The translations under genes were made by a program, and so were the position numbers. Below the pieces are notes generated by a model that saw nothing but the letters and a program-made list of their open reading frames with translations, was not told the DNA's origin and ran no database searches. A DNA stretch of 64,000 nucleotides from CAZUGH01 sp964619785 (GTDB lineage Bacteria; Bacillota; Clostridia; Lachnospirales; Lachnospiraceae). Below, piece by piece: positions 8,987 to 16,901 of the stretch; position 1 is the first letter of the stretch; the number at the start of each line of letters is the position of its first letter. The stretch lies in NCBI GenBank assembly GCA_964619785.1, contig CAZUGH010000005.1, forward strand, positions 1-64,000, written 5' to 3'.

Positions 8987-8995
8987 AGTATAGCA
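8987..8995 (-). promoter_or_regulatory. Extended -10 promoter for purM operon
   Basis: TGCTATACT on the minus strand is an extended -10 (TG-n-TATACT). The -35 region is poor, which is tolerated by extended -10 promoters. The start would be about 70 nt before purM. Confidence 0.45.
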
Positions 8996-9029
8996 CATTT
9001 TGTCATTGAGTGGAAGTGGGATTTGAGAG

Positions 9030-9060
9030 AAAAAAAGCAGGTATTTTTCAATACCCGCTT
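9030..9060 (-). terminator. Intrinsic terminator after short secreted-peptide gene
   Basis: On the minus strand a 9-bp stem (GCGGGTATT/AATACCTGC, one G-U pair) with a GAAA loop runs into seven T residues. It lies just after the TAA at 9071 and insulates purM from the upstream gene. Confidence 0.8.
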
Positions 9061-9070
9061 TCTCACTCTC

Positions 9071-9289
9071 TTATTCTTGTGTGCCAAGTAATTTAATCGT
9101 AAACGCTCCATCATGAGTACCTTGACAAATCAAAGGTCATTCTCATGACCCATTCTTCTTTACTTCAAGTGAAGTTGATTCCACTGTTAATGGATCATTG
9201 TCTGCATATACCTTTGAAAATGGTATGCATACAGTAGTTAGGACTAATGCAGCGATAAATAATACTCCTAATTTTTTCATTCGTTTCAT
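9071..9289 (-). pseudogene. Short secreted protein, reading frame broken by two TGA codons
   Basis: From the ATG at 9289 (AGAGGT ribosome binding site) the frame encodes a Sec signal peptide, MKRMKKLGVLFIAALVLTTV, with a likely cut after VYA, then DNDPLTVESTSLEVKKNGS. TGA codons follow at 9143-9145 and 9137-9139. The same frame then continues PLICQGTHDGAFTIKLLGTQE to a TAA at 9071, directly before a good terminator. Removing one G and adding one T in two homopolymers would join the halves as KKNGHENDLLICQGTHDG. This is either a 72-codon gene damaged by sequencing indels or mutation, or a 48-aa peptide. No family is recognised; it looks like a fragment of a beta-rich secreted domain. Confidence 0.5.
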
Positions 9290-9352
9290 TGTTCTACCTC
9301 TTTCTTTCTGTATGTATGTACGATAAGTAAAAATTTTCCTTCAAAACGTACA

Positions 9353-9383
9353 AAAGACCAATATCCGTACGATACTGGTCTTT
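9353..9383 (-). terminator. Intrinsic terminator of ftsZ
   Basis: A 13-bp stem (AAAGACCAGTATC with GATATTGGTCTTT, one G-U pair) and a 5-nt loop lie 21 nt after the ftsZ stop. TTTTGTACGTTTT follows on the minus strand. It ends the dcw cluster. Confidence 0.75.
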
Positions 9384-9404
9384 CAATATGTGGTTAACTA
9401 ATCA

Positions 9405-10613
9405 TTATTTCTTATTCTTTTGCAAAAATACTGGAATCTTAATCTCTCCATTGGCATCCCCGCCTGCATTCTCTAACGGTTCTGCTACTGGCTGAGTATT
9501 CACTGGTGTTCTCTCCTGTGTTGCTGCGCTCTGTGTCGTCTGTGTTCTAGTCTGACTACCCATACCGGATAAAAAGCTTGGACGATTCAAATTGCTCTTC
9601 TGACCACCTAAGAAACTTGGTTTCGCCATTGACCCACCAAAGCTTGAAACTCCTGGCATCTCATTCGCCTCTAATCCCGTTGCAATAACGGTGATGGATG
9701 CTGTATCTGAATTTGTATCATCAAACATCGCACCAAAGATAATATTCGCTGACTCACCTGCTAATTCCTGAACATAGGAAGCAGCATCATTTGCCTCAAT
9801 CAAACTGATATCTCCAGAAACATTAATGATGACATGTGAAGCACCTTCAATCGTAGTCTCAAGTAATGGACTTGTAATAGCAAGTTTCACAGCATCAATA
9901 CACTTGTCATCGCCAGATCCAACACCGATACCAATGTGAGCAATACCCTTGTCCTTCATAACCGTCACAACATCTGCAAAGTCAAGGTTAATCAATGCAG
10001 GAAGGTTAATCAAGTCAGTAATACCCTGAACACCCTGTTGAAGAACTTCATCTGCCTTACGAAGTGCATCTGGCATAGATGTTCTACGATCCACAATGGC
10101 TAACAGCTTGTCATTCGGAATCACAATTAATGTATCGACATGATCCTTCAATTTATCAATACCAGTAATGGCATTATCCATTCTGGTCTTACCTTCGAAC
10201 TTAAAAGGCTTCGTCACAATACCTACTGTGAGAATCCCCATATCCTTTGCAATCTGAGCAACAACTGGTGCAGCTCCTGTACCAGTTCCGCCACCCATAC
10301 CACAAGTAACGAAAACCATATCACTATTCTTAATCACTTCAACGAGTTCTTCTTTACTCTCTTCTGCAGCCTTCTCACCAATCTCTGGCTTCGCACCTGC
10401 ACCAAGACCTTTCGTAAGCTTCTCACCAATCTGCATGCAAACAGGTGCCTTACAACTCTTTAGATGCTGCTTGTCTGTATTCACACAGACAAAATCAACT
10501 CCTTTAATTCCTTCTTCTATCATTCGATTAACGGCATTGTTACCAGCTCCACCTACCCCAATTACTAGGATCTTCGCTGCTGATTCAGCCTCATTAGTCA
10601 TAATCTCTAACAA
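9405..10613 (-). CDS. ftsZ: Cell division GTPase FtsZ
   Basis: FtsZ is the tubulin homologue that forms the cytokinetic ring. The 402-aa protein has the tubulin signature GGGTGTGAAP around residues 107-116, a variable glutamine/threonine-rich linker, and the conserved C-terminal peptide EIKIPVFLQKNKK that binds membrane tethers. The start is a TTG at 10613, seven bases after GGAGG; the next ATG is 19 nt from that site. No ftsA is nearby, as usual for this group. It has its own promoter at 10674-10702 and a terminator at 9353-9383. Confidence 0.97.
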   Translation of the reverse strand: MLEIMTNEAESAAKILVIGVGGAGNNAVNRMIEEGIKGVDFVCVNTDKQHLKSCKAPVCMQIGEKLTKGLGAGAKPEIGEKAAEESKEELVEVIKNSDMVFVTCGMGGGTGTGAAPVVAQIAKDMGILTVGIVTKPFKFEGKTRMDNAITGIDKLKDHVDTLIVIPNDKLLAIVDRRTSMPDALRKADEVLQQGVQGITDLINLPALINLDFADVVTVMKDKGIAHIGIGVGSGDDKCIDAVKLAITSPLLETTIEGASHVIINVSGDISLIEANDAASYVQELAGESANIIFGAMFDDTNSDTASITVIATGLEANEMPGVSSFGGSMAKPSFLGGQKSNLNRPSFLSGMGSQTRTQTTQSAATQERTPVNTQPVAEPLENAGGDANGEIKIPVFLQKNKK

Positions 10614-10673
10614 AACAGTTCCTCCTTCAATTATCTATGTCAATAGATATATATACACATACACATATAATAT

Positions 10674-10702
10674 ATAATATAGTTTTTCAATGAAATAATC
10701 AA
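10674..10702 (-). promoter_or_regulatory. Sigma-A promoter of ftsZ
   Basis: Minus-strand TTGATT (10697-10702), a 17-nt spacer and TATTAT (10674-10679) lie in the ftsQ-ftsZ gap. They would allow ftsZ expression independent of the upstream dcw genes. The surrounding region is very AT-rich, with alternating TA/CA stretches. Confidence 0.6.
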
Positions 10703-10727
10703 GTGGTATTTTAAGTTTTTTTAATAA

Positions 10728-11486
10728 TTAAGCATCCTCTTTTTTCTTGAGAATTATGTTATCTCCCACTTGATAAGTTGATAAGTCAATTTCACCAGCT
10801 AGCTTATTCTCTAAAGCAGTCGGTAAAACCGTCTCTAATGCTGCCATAGCATCATCATAATTACTACCACTTCCGAGATCAATCTGTATATTTCCAGCAT
10901 AGAGAAAAGCTTCATCAACATCATTAAACTCAATTCGTTCTACCTGTAAATGATAATGATCCATCAGATTGGCTATCTGAAGAATTCGTTTTAGTAACCC
11001 CTTATCCCCCATATCAATCGTTTGATACAACGAAAAATTCTTGATATTCTGAATCTGAAATAATGGAATTGTATCTCGTTTGTTTCCCGAGCTCTCTAGT
11101 ACCAAACCATCCTTATCAAAATAGATAAATTCATTCATGTATTGAACACCAGCAATAATCGTTTTTTCATATAGCTTAACATGAATCCCATCTGGCCAGG
11201 CAAAGTTCACCTTGTATTCCCGGACAAATGGTAAATCCTTGTGTCCAAGAAATTGATTCTCAAGCCAAAAGCCCAGTGTGTTTTGTTCAAACTTATTCGT
11301 AAAAATCATTTTCTCAACTTCATTCTCGGTATAAAAAGTGCTACCCACGATTGTGACATTCTTTAATCTGAAAACAAAGATTACAATACAACTAAGTCCA
11401 ATTAGAATCAACAAAATCAGAATCAATCGTATTCTGTGCCTTCTTCTCTTTGCAATTAATTCTTCAACATCCATAGTATCTCCCAT
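10728..11486 (-). CDS. ftsQ: Cell division protein FtsQ/DivIB
   Basis: A 252-aa bitopic protein: a basic cytoplasmic tail (AKRRRHRIR), one membrane helix at about residues 20-41, then an extracytoplasmic POTRA domain starting FRLKNVTIVGSTFYTENEV. DivIB/FtsQ links FtsL and DivIC to the septal synthase. Its position between murA and ftsZ is classical. Sequence divergence makes FtsQ assignments rely partly on context. Confidence 0.88.
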   Translation of the reverse strand: MGDTMDVEELIAKRRRHRIRLILILLILIGLSCIVIFVFRLKNVTIVGSTFYTENEVEKMIFTNKFEQNTLGFWLENQFLGHKDLPFVREYKVNFAWPDGIHVKLYEKTIIAGVQYMNEFIYFDKDGLVLESSGNKRDTIPLFQIQNIKNFSLYQTIDMGDKGLLKRILQIANLMDHYHLQVERIEFNDVDEAFLYAGNIQIDLGSGSNYDDAMAALETVLPTALENKLAGEIDLSTYQVGDNIILKKKEDA

Positions 11487-11489
11487 CTT

Positions 11490-12743
11490 TCACGAAAATG
11501 TACTGATTTTTGCTCCCAAAACAGATAGTTTTTCTACCAGATTTTCATACCCTCTTGTTATCACATCTGCATTCTCTATACGCGATGTTCCCTGCGCCAT
11601 CAGACCGCCAATCACAAGTGCCATGCCGCCTCTTAAGTCTGTTGCACGAACCGTTGCACCATGCAACTCATCCACCCCATGTATAAAACAGCGATTGCCA
11701 ATCACGGTAATATCTCCACCCATTCGTCTGAGTTCATCCGCTGATTGTAAACGATTCTCAAAAATACTTTCTTCAATAATGGAATTTCCATTAGCTTTGC
11801 ACAAAACAGCCATTAATGGTGATTGCACATCTGTGGCAAAGCCCGGATAGGGTCTCGTCTTAATATAACAAATTGCATTCGGTCTTCCTAATTGCTTAAT
11901 ATGGATTGTACCCTCTTCTAGCTTACACTCACATCCCGTTCGTAAAAACAACTGAATATCAGTTCCGGAATTTTCTTCACCCGTATGTAAAATAACAGAA
12001 CCACCTGTAGCTGATACTAATAGTCCCATTGTTTGCAAGACAATACGGTCATGACATAGGGTAAATTCAACCGAATGAAGTTTCGTAACACCACGAATTA
12101 GTATATGTTCGGTTCCTTCTCCTTCGATTATTGCTCCAGCCATACGCAGGAAACGGCATAGTTCGATAATTTCAGGCTCTTTCGCAGCATTGCCTATCCA
12201 TGTTACCCCTTCTGCTAAACAAGCAGCTAGAATCAAATTTTCCGTTGCTCCTACACTTGGGAATTCCAACGTAATCTTTTGACCAGTTATCTTCTTTGTA
12301 TGACAACTAACACGCTCATCCTGTTCAGAGATTTTCACTCCCATCTTGCGAAAACCATCTAGATGATAATCAATCGGTCTCCTTCCAATCGAGCAACCAC
12401 CCGGATAAACAACGGATGCCTCTCTCTTACGTCCCAGAAGTGCTCCTAGAAACAAAATGGATGCACGTACCTTTTTTACTGATTCCTCTGTCAATTCAGA
12501 AACCAAAACCTCAGAAGCATCTATCATCATTGTGTGATCAAAAAAAGAAACATGACAACCTAATTTTTCTAGCAACTTCTTCATGCATTTCACATCATCA
12601 ATAATGGGACAACCATAGATTACAGTAGTCCCGGGAATCAACAGGCTGGCTGCCATAATTGGCAAAACAGCATTTTTAGAACCCTGTATGGTAACTTCAC
12701 CGTTCAGACATCGGCCGCCTTCTATCACAATTGCTGACAACAC
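11490..12743 (-). CDS. murA: UDP-N-acetylglucosamine 1-carboxyvinyltransferase
   Basis: MurA adds enolpyruvate to UDP-GlcNAc, the first committed step of peptidoglycan synthesis and the target of fosfomycin. The 417-aa protein has the substrate lysine-asparagine pair in QGSKNAVLPI (K22, N23). The fosfomycin-reactive cysteine is C117 in YPGGCSIGRRP, so the sensitive residue is present. The start is GTG (12743) or TTG (12740), both near GAGG. It occupies the place where murG often lies in dcw clusters. Confidence 0.95.
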   Translation of the reverse strand: MLSAIVIEGGRCLNGEVTIQGSKNAVLPIMAASLLIPGTTVIYGCPIIDDVKCMKKLLEKLGCHVSFFDHTMMIDASEVLVSELTEESVKKVRASILFLGALLGRKREASVVYPGGCSIGRRPIDYHLDGFRKMGVKISEQDERVSCHTKKITGQKITLEFPSVGATENLILAACLAEGVTWIGNAAKEPEIIELCRFLRMAGAIIEGEGTEHILIRGVTKLHSVEFTLCHDRIVLQTMGLLVSATGGSVILHTGEENSGTDIQLFLRTGCECKLEEGTIHIKQLGRPNAICYIKTRPYPGFATDVQSPLMAVLCKANGNSIIEESIFENRLQSADELRRMGGDITVIGNRCFIHGVDELHGATVRATDLRGGMALVIGGLMAQGTSRIENADVITRGYENLVEKLSVLGAKISTFS

Positions 12744-12798
12744 TACACCTCGCGATATATATTATAATATATCCTATGAGGAAAATGTGACGTCGTGC

Positions 12799-13926
12799 CT
12801 ATCCACTTTTTCTTTTCGATGAAATTCCTAGAACCAACCCCATCTCTGCTAACAAAATGGATATGGAAGTACCTCCATAACTGATAAATGGCAATGGGAT
12901 ACCAGTTGACGGAATTGAGTTCGTAACTACAGCAATATTGATGCCGACTTGTGCAGCAATATGTATCATGACACCTGTACAAATCATTCCACTAAACAAG
13001 TCAGGTGATGATGTCGCAACGCGAAAAATCCTCCACAATAACAAAATAAACATGAAGATGACGATACCAGCTCCCACCATTCCAAGTTCTTCGCAAATGA
13101 TGGAAAAAATCATATCATTATGGGACTCTGGAATAAAGCCAAGCTTTTGCATACTCTCTCCAAGACCTGTTCCAAACAATCCACCAGAAGCAATTGCATA
13201 TAAACCTTGTAATATCTGATATGCATTTTTATTTGTTTCAACATTGAACCAAGCAGATAATCGTTCTGTACGAAATCCTCCACCAAATACAAGAAGCAGT
13301 CCCACCGCCGCCATACCAATGATAATCATGATAACATACATTTTTCTTCTTCTTGCAGCGATAAAACACATACCAAGTGTAATAATGGCAATGACAATTC
13401 CGGTGCTCAAATTCTCAATTACAATGGTAAACAGCAGAACGCCTACAACGGCTCCCACACGAAACGCACCATTGAATTTACTCATAACATACGGATTCTT
13501 TTGAATCAAAAAAGCAACCATAAGAATAACCGCAATCTTGGAAATCTCGGAGGGCTGTAATGACAACGGTCCAATTGATAACCACCGTTTTGCACCATTG
13601 ATGGTATCCCCAACAACAAGTACTGTAACTTGAAGCGTTAGCGCGATAAAATACAAAAGTGTAACCAATCGTATGTGTATCACTGGCAATCTTCGCATAA
13701 ACAAACGGTAATCAAACTTGGCCACAATAAACATAGCAACAAGACCTACTGCCACACCAAATGCCTGCTTCTTAAGAAAATACATAGAATCTCCGTATTT
13801 AACTTGCGAAGTATAGGAACTGGTGCTGTAGATCATCAACATACCAAAGCAAACCAGGCATATCGTTATTAATAATAATCCAATATCAAGTTGACTTTCT
13901 GTTACTTCACGCTTTGTTTTTTCCAC
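12799..13926 (-). CDS. ftsW: Septal peptidoglycan polymerase FtsW (SEDS family)
   Basis: SEDS glycosyltransferase that polymerises lipid II with its partner class B PBP at the septum. The 375-aa protein has about ten membrane helices, the GFIPESHNDMIFSIICEELG loop and a C-terminal PFISYGGTS motif typical of FtsW/RodA. Position after murD argues for FtsW over RodA. The start is GTG at 13926 behind GGAGTGAG. About 55 nt separate it from murA. Confidence 0.93.
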   Translation of the reverse strand: MEKTKREVTESQLDIGLLLITICLVCFGMLMIYSTSSYTSQVKYGDSMYFLKKQAFGVAVGLVAMFIVAKFDYRLFMRRLPVIHIRLVTLLYFIALTLQVTVLVVGDTINGAKRWLSIGPLSLQPSEISKIAVILMVAFLIQKNPYVMSKFNGAFRVGAVVGVLLFTIVIENLSTGIVIAIITLGMCFIAARRRKMYVIMIIIGMAAVGLLLVFGGGFRTERLSAWFNVETNKNAYQILQGLYAIASGGLFGTGLGESMQKLGFIPESHNDMIFSIICEELGMVGAGIVIFMFILLLWRIFRVATSSPDLFSGMICTGVMIHIAAQVGINIAVVTNSIPSTGIPLPFISYGGTSISILLAEMGLVLGISSKRKSG

Positions 13927-13932
13927 TTAAGC

Positions 13933-15264
13933 TCACTCCAGATTGTTAACATATTCTTTGAACAGGTCTCCACGTTGCTCGTAGGACTTAAACATATCCC
14001 AGCTCGCACATGCAGGGGAAAGCAATACTGCTTCTCCCTCTTTTGCTAAATGACTGGCCTCTTCTACTGCCTCTTGCAACGTTGTCACTCGAACAATGTT
14101 AGTAAAACCACATTTTCGCGCTGTATCTTCAATCTGATCTGCTGTATCTCCAAGTAAAATCAGATAATTCACTTTACCATTAAATGCTTGAATCCATTCT
14201 GTGAAATCGGACTTTTTATCGTATCCTCCACCTATCAGGACTGTTTGGCGATTCATCGACTGTATTCCTTTGATTGCTGCATCCGGATTCGTTCCCTTGG
14301 AATCATTATAATACGTAACACCATGTTTTTCTGTTACATATTCCACACGATGTTCAACACCCTGAAACTCTTCCACTACCTTCTTGATTGTTGTAACAGG
14401 AACACCCATCTTAATACTGATTGCAATTGCAGCCATGTAATTCTCATAATTATGCATTCCTAGTAACTTGCAATCTTTCACATTGCATATAATCTGATGC
14501 TCATCCGCATATACGATATTACCTTCCTCATCCAAAAACACACCGGAAGAGAGCTGCGTCTTACTGCTAAAGAACATCACATGACCAGGCATTGAACTCG
14601 CCTTCTCACGAAGCACCTCATCTTCATAATTTAAGATAATCACATCGGACTCTCTCTGCGTCCGTCCAATATTGAATTTAGTATCTATATAACACTCCAT
14701 TGTTTTATGACGATTTAAATGATCTGGTGTAATATTAAGAATAGCACTGATATGTGGATGAAAGCTCTGTATCGTCTCTAGCTGAAAACTACTAATCTCT
14801 GCTACGGTTACAGAATCCTTACTAGACTCCATCACTTTTTCAGTATAAGGAACACCAATATTGCCCACAACTAGAACATGTTCAAAATGAGCCTTCATGA
14901 TCTCACCAGTTAGTGTCGTTGTTGTTGTCTTGCCATTGGTTCCTGTGATTCCAATCACACAACCCTTCTCGAGTAAATATGCTAATTCAAGCTCACCAAT
15001 AATCGGTATCTCTGCCTGACGAAGTGTATCCGCTAGTTCAATATCTAGCGGAACTCCTGGACTAAATACAGCCAAATCAAGCTTTGATGTGATATCATCA
15101 GGATAATCCCCTAGGTATACTGGTTCGGATATTCCACTAATATCCGCGTCACGGCTGCCATCATATAAGCATATATCAGCTCCCTGGCTAATAAGTAGCT
15201 TACGCGCTGCCATTCCACTTTTACCGAGTCCAACAATCAATACTTTCTTATCCCGCAGTTTCAT
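13933..15264 (-). CDS. murD: UDP-N-acetylmuramoylalanine-D-glutamate ligase
   Basis: MurD adds D-glutamate to UDP-MurNAc-L-alanine. The protein of about 443 aa has an N-terminal Rossmann motif VLIVGLGKSGMAARK, the Mur-ligase P-loop GITGTNGKTTTT and the C-terminal DSKGTNPDA motif. I chose the ATG at 15264 (MKLRDKKVLIVG), six bases after GGAG; an in-frame TTG at 15285 would overlap mraY. Confidence 0.95.
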   Translation of the reverse strand: MKLRDKKVLIVGLGKSGMAARKLLISQGADICLYDGSRDADISGISEPVYLGDYPDDITSKLDLAVFSPGVPLDIELADTLRQAEIPIIGELELAYLLEKGCVIGITGTNGKTTTTTLTGEIMKAHFEHVLVVGNIGVPYTEKVMESSKDSVTVAEISSFQLETIQSFHPHISAILNITPDHLNRHKTMECYIDTKFNIGRTQRESDVIILNYEDEVLREKASSMPGHVMFFSSKTQLSSGVFLDEEGNIVYADEHQIICNVKDCKLLGMHNYENYMAAIAISIKMGVPVTTIKKVVEEFQGVEHRVEYVTEKHGVTYYNDSKGTNPDAAIKGIQSMNRQTVLIGGGYDKKSDFTEWIQAFNGKVNYLILLGDTADQIEDTARKCGFTNIVRVTTLQEAVEEASHLAKEGEAVLLSPACASWDMFKSYEQRGDLFKEYVNNLE

Positions 15265-15277
15265 TCTTTTCTCCATT

Positions 15278-15852
15278 CTAGACAACCATTCCCAAGATAC
15301 AAAGTAGCGCTGTTATCATGCAAAACGCCACAACAATTTGAGTTTCTGGTATTCCCATAAGCTCAAGATGATGGTGAAGAGGTGCCATTTTCAAAATTCT
15401 TTTTCCATGTGTAATTTTATAACATCCCACCTGCAATATAACAGATAGGACTTCAATCAAATAAATCATCCCCACTACTACAATATAGAGTGGAATCTGA
15501 AGCATGAATCCAATCGATACAACAAATCCTCCTAACGCAAGAGAACCCGTATCTCCCATAAAGATTCGTGCTGGATGTACATTAAAAAGCAAAAATCCCA
15601 ATAGACTTCCTAGAACAGCAAAGGTAATTGGTGTATACCCTGGATGTATCGTAAATGCTGCTACCGAAAAAAAAGTTGCAACAATGGATGTAATTCCTGA
15701 TGCCAAACCATCCAAGCCATCTGTAAAATTGACACCATTTACTGTTCCAATCACTGCTAGAAATAGAAATATTACAAACATCCATTCTGGCAAAATGATT
15801 GATTTATAAACAAATGGAATCAACAGGGTTGTATCTTTATTCATAATATCCA
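15278..15852 (-). CDS. mraY: Phospho-MurNAc-pentapeptide transferase, C-terminal part (N-terminus lost in gap)
   Basis: MraY makes lipid I from UDP-MurNAc-pentapeptide and undecaprenyl phosphate. About 191 residues remain, running from DIMNKDTTLLIPF to the stop. They include the catalytic NFTDGLDGLASG, FMGDTGSLALGG and APLHHHLELMG motifs and several membrane helices. Family members are about 320 aa, so roughly 130 N-terminal residues fall in the N run. A naive open frame fuses this to the upstream PBP through the Ns, but they are separate genes. Confidence 0.93.
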
Positions 15853-15952
15853 NNNNNNNNNNNNNNNNNNNNNNNNNNNNNNNNNNNNNNNNNNNNNNNN
15901 NNNNNNNNNNNNNNNNNNNNNNNNNNNNNNNNNNNNNNNNNNNNNNNNNNNN
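15853..15952. other. 100-N assembly gap
   Basis: Exactly 100 Ns, a conventional placeholder of unknown true length. The flanks lack the transpeptidase half of the PBP and the first 130 or so residues of MraY, so the real missing sequence is probably above 1.1 kb. Confidence 0.98.
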
Positions 15953-16839
15953 TCCATTTCTCCACATGGCATTCATTTGATTCATTTTATCTTTGTGGCT
16001 TCGTTTGTTTACCTCTTCCGGCAGTTTATATGGCTCATTCAGATTGAATTCTGGAACACTTGTCATACTATAGATTTCACCATTATTTGGATTCATAACG
16101 ATAATCTCTACACTCTTTGCCTGCTTCTGTTCCTTGATTGTCTCAGCAACCTGTTTGGTATATCGCATGATATCAAGGTCTAAGCTTGTATACAGATTCC
16201 ATCCTGGAATCGGTTCAACTCGATCCTCTGCTCCATTTTCTATCTCGACGCCTGCCGCTGTTGCCATCGTAAGAATTGCCCCATCTACACCTGCAAGGTA
16301 TTTATCATATGTCACCTCGAGGCCAATAATGCCCTGGTTGTCTGCACCGGTAAAGCCTAAGACTTTAGATCCTAAATCATTGTACTTGTAGTGTCTCTTA
16401 TAATCTTCGTCCACCATAACTCCTGGCAAATCCCGATCGCGTATTTGGTCAGATATCTCTTTGTCAACATTTGACTTAATTTTTCCCTCGACGAATTTTT
16501 CATGACCTTTTTCTCAATCTGTTCGCACGGTATATCCAGCTTTTGTGACAAAAAATCAATCACTTCTTTTGCATCTTTTATTTGACTATGAATAACAGAA
16601 ATCGTGGACACCGAGCGATTGCCAGCTAAAGCCTTTCCCTTACGGTCTAGTATTTTACCACGTTCTGCTTTGATTGCACGTTCACGTTGATGTAGCTTGG
16701 TCGCCAAAGTTCCATAATGATCCGCTTTTGCCACCATGAGATAAGACAATCGGCCAAAAAGAGCAATGAACACAAGTAGGAAAACAAAAAATACCAAAAA
16801 CATGCCTTGTCTTTGGTACGTTTTGTGAGGCAAATCCAT
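15953..16839 (-). CDS. Class B penicillin-binding protein (FtsI/SpoVD-like), frameshifted and C-terminally truncated by gap
   Basis: A second class B PBP, directly after ftsI. It opens MDLPHKTYQRQG with AAGGAGGT upstream, a membrane anchor at about residues 12-34, then the PBP dimerisation motif AERGKILDRKGKALAGNRS. The frame breaks at about 16494: adding one base changes NSSREK to NFVEGKIKSNVDKE and restores continuity to DLPGVMVDEDYKR. The protein runs to MNAMWRNG, which aligns with the segment just before the catalytic SxxK in its neighbour, and then meets the gap. All three catalytic motifs are therefore unseen. Class B tandems in this place are often FtsI plus a SpoVD-like paralogue. Confidence 0.85.
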
Positions 16840-16901
16840 AAAGGTAGACCTCCTTGGAGTTATCCTTATAGCTTATTATATCTTGCCCATATTTATGATT
16901 G

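Noticed and set aside
8923..9114. A 63-codon minus-strand frame
   Set aside because: It runs through a clear terminator and the purM promoter region, has no family likeness and overlaps the secreted-peptide gene out of frame.
9137..9145. Reading the two TGA codons as tryptophan or selenocysteine
   Set aside because: All other genes here use the standard code, no selenocysteine insertion element is apparent, and indels or a pseudogene explain it more simply.
10630..10680. Alternating AT/CA-rich stretch upstream of ftsZ as a functional repeat
   Set aside because: It is short, imperfect and contains the ftsZ -10 region; ordinary AT-rich promoter sequence explains it.
12743..12982. A 79-codon minus-strand frame overlapping the 3' end of ftsW
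   Set aside because: It is an out-of-frame shadow of ftsW with unlikely composition.
15278..16429. A continuous open frame from the PBP through the N run into mraY
   Set aside because: The Ns translate as unknowns and join two unrelated genes that happen to be in frame; the flanks are a PBP and MraY.
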